A DNA stretch of 9,811 nucleotides from contig JABBBF010000089.1 in the NCBI GenBank assembly GCA_018607545.1, positions 1 to 9,811 on the forward strand, in the 5' to 3' direction. How positions within the stretch are numbered: position 1 is the stretch's first letter; the number at the start of each line of letters is the position of its first letter. The DNA comes from SAR92 clade bacterium. Its GTDB lineage: Bacteria > Pseudomonadota > Gammaproteobacteria > Pseudomonadales > Porticoccaceae. The position numbers and the translations under genes are program-made. Below are positions 8,211 through 9,811 of the stretch, one piece after another. Under the pieces are notes generated by a model. The model was not told the DNA's origin. It made no database searches and was given only the letters and a program-made list of their open reading frames with translations.

Positions 8211-8249
8211 AACAATAGCCATCAACAATGGCACTCAACAATCTTGAAC
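8211..8249 (+). repeat. Three degenerate 13-bp repeats with AACAAT cores in the leader of the response regulator gene
   Basis: AACAAT occurs at 8211, 8224 and 8237, exactly 13 bases apart. The first two units differ at only three of 13 positions (AACAATAGCCATC and AACAATGGCACTC); the third shares only the core and the final C. A short hairpin (GCCAT at 8218–8222, ATGGC at 8228–8232) displays CAACA in its loop. A-rich motifs of this kind just before a start codon resemble Hfq distal-face binding sites. Direct binding by a protein to DNA is the alternative. Confidence 0.45.
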
Positions 8250-8261
8250 CACAAAACCACT

Positions 8262-8813
8262 ATGAGTAATAGCAACCCAAAAAGTCATATTCTTATCGTT
8301 GAAGATGAGGATATTATTCGCAGCTCACTGCGTAAATTGCTTGAACGGCATGATTTTTTGGTCAGCGATGCAGTGAGCATCAAGTCGGCTCGCGAACTGT
8401 TTGATCTCTCCGGGTTTGACCTGATTATCAGTGATCTGCGTTTGCCCGGCCAGATAGGGACTGACCTTATACAGCTGGCCAGGCCGGTTCCGGTGTTGAT
8501 TATGACCAGTTATGCAAGCCTGCGTTCGGCGGTTGACACCATGCGCCAGGGCGCGGCGGATTATATATCCAAGCCCTTTGATCACCAGGAAATAATGGTT
8601 TCGGTGCGGCGTATTATCGACGCCCCAAAAAAGCCAGCAGAAATCTCTACAGATCTATCGCTGGAGGGCTATTTCACTAGGTTTGTACTCCAGAACCAGG
8701 ATCATTTGAGCGAGACAGATCTGGCTAAAAAACTTGGCATTAGTCGCAAGAGCCTATGGCAGCGACGAAAAAAACTGAGCATAAACCGAAAAAAAACCGC
8801 CACAAACCCATAA
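8262..8813 (+). CDS. Short CbrB-like response regulator: receiver plus Fis-type HTH, no AAA+ domain
   Basis: This 183-residue protein is probably phosphorylated by the upstream kinase. The receiver domain spans about residues 9–120, with acidic pocket E14/D15, phospho-acceptor D58 in ISDLRLPG, switch T82 and K104 in SKPF. After a short linker comes a Fis-type helix-turn-helix (about 134–174: ETDLAKKLGISRKSLWQRR) with a basic tail. CbrB of Pseudomonas has a sigma54-interacting AAA+ domain of roughly 240 residues between these parts; here it is absent. There is no frameshift or leftover Walker motif, so the protein looks like an intact RegA/PrrA-type regulator. The ATG at 8262 has no clear Shine-Dalgarno; a TTG at 8244 in the same frame is less likely. 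It lies 97 bp after the kinase gene. Role as activator or repressor cannot be told. Confidence 0.88.
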   Translation: MSNSNPKSHILIVEDEDIIRSSLRKLLERHDFLVSDAVSIKSARELFDLSGFDLIISDLRLPGQIGTDLIQLARPVPVLIMTSYASLRSAVDTMRQGAADYISKPFDHQEIMVSVRRIIDAPKKPAEISTDLSLEGYFTRFVLQNQDHLSETDLAKKLGISRKSLWQRRKKLSINRKKTATNP

Positions 8814-8819
8814 ATCCAC

Positions 8820-8847
8820 TTGTAAGCTCAGTTTATTTGGATACAAT
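8820..8847 (+). promoter_or_regulatory. Candidate sigma70 promoter downstream of the response regulator gene
   Basis: TTGTAA at 8820–8825 and TACAAT at 8842–8847 are 16 bases apart, matching the consensus at four and five of six positions. Initiation would fall near 8854. The promoter starts seven bases after the regulator's stop codon. One arm of a perfect 9-bp inverted repeat (GCTCAGTTT, 8826–8834) sits in its spacer, and the other arm (8772–8780) lies inside the regulator gene. Confidence 0.45.
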
Positions 8848-8911
8848 CGGTGCCTCAGAACGAAATATTCTGAAAATAATAATAATAAAAAATAAAAATA
8901 ATAAAATCCGG

Positions 8912-8980
8912 ATGGATACGAAAGGAGTTTTCTACGGCCCTATAGCATCAAGTTACTTGAATAGCCGCAGAAACAATTAG
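8912..8980 (+). CDS. Possible 22-residue peptide ORF directly before a terminator
   Basis: An ATG at 8912 opens 22 codons ending with TAG at 8978–8980, two bases before the terminator stem. The peptide starts MDTKGVFYGPIAS, has two further aromatic/serine positions and ends in a basic NSRRNN. No membrane helix, cleavage signal or known leader pattern is visible. There is no Shine-Dalgarno; the preceding A/T-only tract could act as a ribosomal protein S1 site. An ORF of this size can arise by chance, so the evidence is mainly its tight fit between the A-rich tract and the terminator. I do not recognise the peptide. Confidence 0.28.
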   Translation: MDTKGVFYGPIASSYLNSRRNN

Positions 8981-9009
8981 GGGGGGCTGTCTTAGGACAC
9001 CCCTTATTT
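8981..9009 (+). terminator. Intrinsic terminator upstream of pcnB
   Basis: GGGG (8983–8986), an unpaired C, then TGTC (8988–8991) pair with GACA (8996–8999) and CCCC (9000–9003) around the loop TTAG. Two G·T pairs may extend the base of the stem. The tail TTATTTACTTTC is U-rich but interrupted. The stem is strong and the tail only fair, so termination may be partial. Confidence 0.68.
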
Positions 9010-9149
9010 ACTTTCTCTCTCTATTAACTCAATTCTAGCAACTCTTTCTCACAAACCTTAATTACACGTCTTTAATATCTTAGTTTCCCGAAAACGGCGT
9101 ACCTCTGTTAAACTCACGTATCTGATCACAACCTAATCGGCAGCACTTA
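9010..9149 (+). other. pcnB upstream region, no clear promoter
   Basis: The first half is pyrimidine-rich (CTTTCTCTCTC and similar, 9010–9058). I looked for -35/-10 pairs and found only weak candidates, such as TAAACT near 9109 without a good -35. No hairpin or ribosome binding site stands out before the pcnB ATG. pcnB is therefore transcribed either by read-through of the upstream terminator or from a promoter I cannot recognise. Confidence 0.4.
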
Positions 9150-9811
9150 ATGCTGGAACGCATAAGTAGATTCTTCAAATCTGATAAAAACTCTAACAGC
9201 GCTGGCGCCTATATATATGGTTCCAGTGAACACTGTCTGTCACCTGATATGATCAATCGGGATGCGCGCAATGTCGTTGATGTGCTGCAAAAGGCTGGAT
9301 TTGAAGCCTATGTAGTTGGCGGTTGTGTTCGCGATCTACTGCTTGGATTAAAGCCTAAAGACTTCGATGTTGCGACCAGTGCCAAGCCCTGGGAAGTGAA
9401 ATCACTGTTTCGTCGTTCGCGAATTATCGGCCGTCGCTTTCAAATTGTGCATGTGCAATTTAGCCGTGAGATTATTGAAGTTACGACATTCCGCTCCAAT
9501 GAAACCAAATCTAACGACAAAAGAAAGAACCATCGCCAACAGACCGATAGCGGCATGCTTACCCGCGATAATGTATTTGGCAGTTTGAATGATGATGCCA
9601 GTCGCCGTGATCTGACCATAAACGCCATGTACTATGATCCAGGCGATAACAGTATCCATGATTTTGCCGAGGGTCTGGACGATATAGAGAAGCGCGTTAT
9701 TCGCATTATGGGGGATCCCGCGACAAGGTTTCGTGAAGACCCTGTACGTATGCTGCGCGTCGTTCGCTTTGCGGCCAAACTCGGCTTTAATATAGAAAAT
9801 CGCACCGGCAA
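9150..9811 (+). CDS. pcnB: Poly(A) polymerase I (PcnB), N-terminal part, cut by window edge
   Basis: PcnB adds poly(A) tails to RNA 3' ends and so promotes RNA decay. The frame from the ATG at 9150 stays open for 220 codons to the edge. It shows the class II nucleotidyltransferase signature VVGGCVRDLLLG (residues 55–66) followed by the catalytic pair D71/D73 in KPKDFDVATSA. IIGRRFQIVHV, EIIEVTTFR, RRDLTINAMYYD and REDPVRMLRVVRFAAKLGF follow, all typical of PcnB and tRNA nucleotidyltransferases. The long basic insert after TFR (KSNDKRKNHRQQ) and the place after the CbrAB-type pair favour PcnB over a CCA-adding enzyme. The ATG has no strong ribosome binding site; E. coli pcnB is also known for a poor start. 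The C-terminal RNA-binding part is outside the window. Confidence 0.94.
   Translation, partial: MLERISRFFKSDKNSNSAGAYIYGSSEHCLSPDMINRDARNVVDVLQKAGFEAYVVGGCVRDLLLGLKPKDFDVATSAKPWEVKSLFRRSRIIGRRFQIVHVQFSREIIEVTTFRSNETKSNDKRKNHRQQTDSGMLTRDNVFGSLNDDASRRDLTINAMYYDPGDNSIHDFAEGLDDIEKRVIRIMGDPATRFREDPVRMLRVVRFAAKLGFNIENRTG

Larger units (their letters stand above)
8854..9009 (+). ncRNA. Candidate ~155-nt small RNA or small mRNA between the regulator gene and pcnB
   Basis: The interval is bounded by a sigma70-like promoter and an intrinsic terminator. It contains a 35-base run of only A and T (8873–8907, 27 of them A), including four consecutive AAT triplets followed by AAA triplets. Runs of A-R-N triplets are the known ligand of the Hfq distal face. 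In Pseudomonas the Hfq/Crc-titrating RNA CrcZ is encoded at exactly this place, between cbrB and pcnB. I see no sequence match to CrcZ and rely on position and A-rich content. The same transcript could instead be the mRNA of the 22-codon ORF at 8912–8980, or the 3' end of the regulator mRNA. Both boundaries are inferred. Confidence 0.38.

Noticed and set aside
8229..8246. TGGCAC followed by TTG, reminiscent of a sigma54 promoter before the regulator gene
   Set aside because: The gap is nine bases instead of five and the -12 GC is missing.
8838..8858. Minus-strand GGCAC…TTG near the candidate RNA promoter, checked as a sigma54 site
   Set aside because: Spacing is off and the -12 GC is absent, and it would point away from the RNA.
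8921..8927. Strong Shine-Dalgarno-like AAAGGAG inside the 22-codon ORF
   Set aside because: No ATG, GTG or TTG lies at a usable distance downstream.
8756..8980. 74-codon ORF running from the regulator's end through the A-rich tract
   Set aside because: Its first part is a frame-shifted shadow of the regulator gene and its middle is a low-complexity I/K/N stretch; only the terminal 22 codons are worth considering.

Overview
This window looks like the chromosome of a gammaproteobacterium of the Pseudomonadales/Cellvibrionales type, possibly a marine one such as SAR92/Porticoccaceae. That placement is an inference from protein similarity recalled from memory and from gene order. The block sfsA – dksA – gluQ – (small ORF) – cbrA-like kinase – response regulator – pcnB is the order familiar from Pseudomonas. 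Base composition is moderate and even, and I see no transposase, tRNA, rRNA, CRISPR array or other sign of recent insertion.

Left part (1–2585). On the minus strand lie an M15B-type (VanY-like) metallopeptidase gene and, 38 bp downstream of it, the N-terminal third of cysE (serine acetyltransferase), which runs off the left edge. Divergent from these, on the plus strand, is htpX, a membrane-bound heat-shock zinc protease with a GTG start. It is followed by a slightly overlapping gene for a small Rieske [2Fe-2S] protein. Convergent with the Rieske gene is sfsA on the minus strand.

Middle part (3305–5030). A 264-bp divergent region carries a strong sigma70-type promoter for dksA, the RNA polymerase partner of ppGpp. 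dksA ends in a textbook intrinsic terminator. gluQ (glutamyl-Q tRNA(Asp) synthetase) follows.

Right part (5031–9811). A 58-codon gene for a two-helix membrane protein overlaps the start of a 956-residue CbrA-like sensor kinase, which joins an SLC5 transporter-like membrane domain to a STAC-like region, a PAS domain and a histidine kinase. The partner response regulator is only 183 residues long. It has a receiver domain and a Fis-type helix-turn-helix but none of the sigma54-activating AAA+ domain that defines Pseudomonas CbrB. Between this regulator and pcnB (poly(A) polymerase, cut by the right edge) is a 336-bp gap. It holds a candidate short transcript: a sigma70-like promoter, a 35-nt A/T-only stretch rich in AAT triplets, a 22-codon ORF and an intrinsic terminator. 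In Pseudomonas this is the place of crcZ, the sRNA that titrates Hfq/Crc.

The most interesting reading is a variant of the CbrAB–CrcZ carbon-control circuit. The kinase and its small membrane partner are kept, the regulator has lost its sigma54 module, and the downstream RNA has a sigma70-like promoter instead. The kinase and regulator domain calls are firm. The RNA and its link to the regulator are inference.
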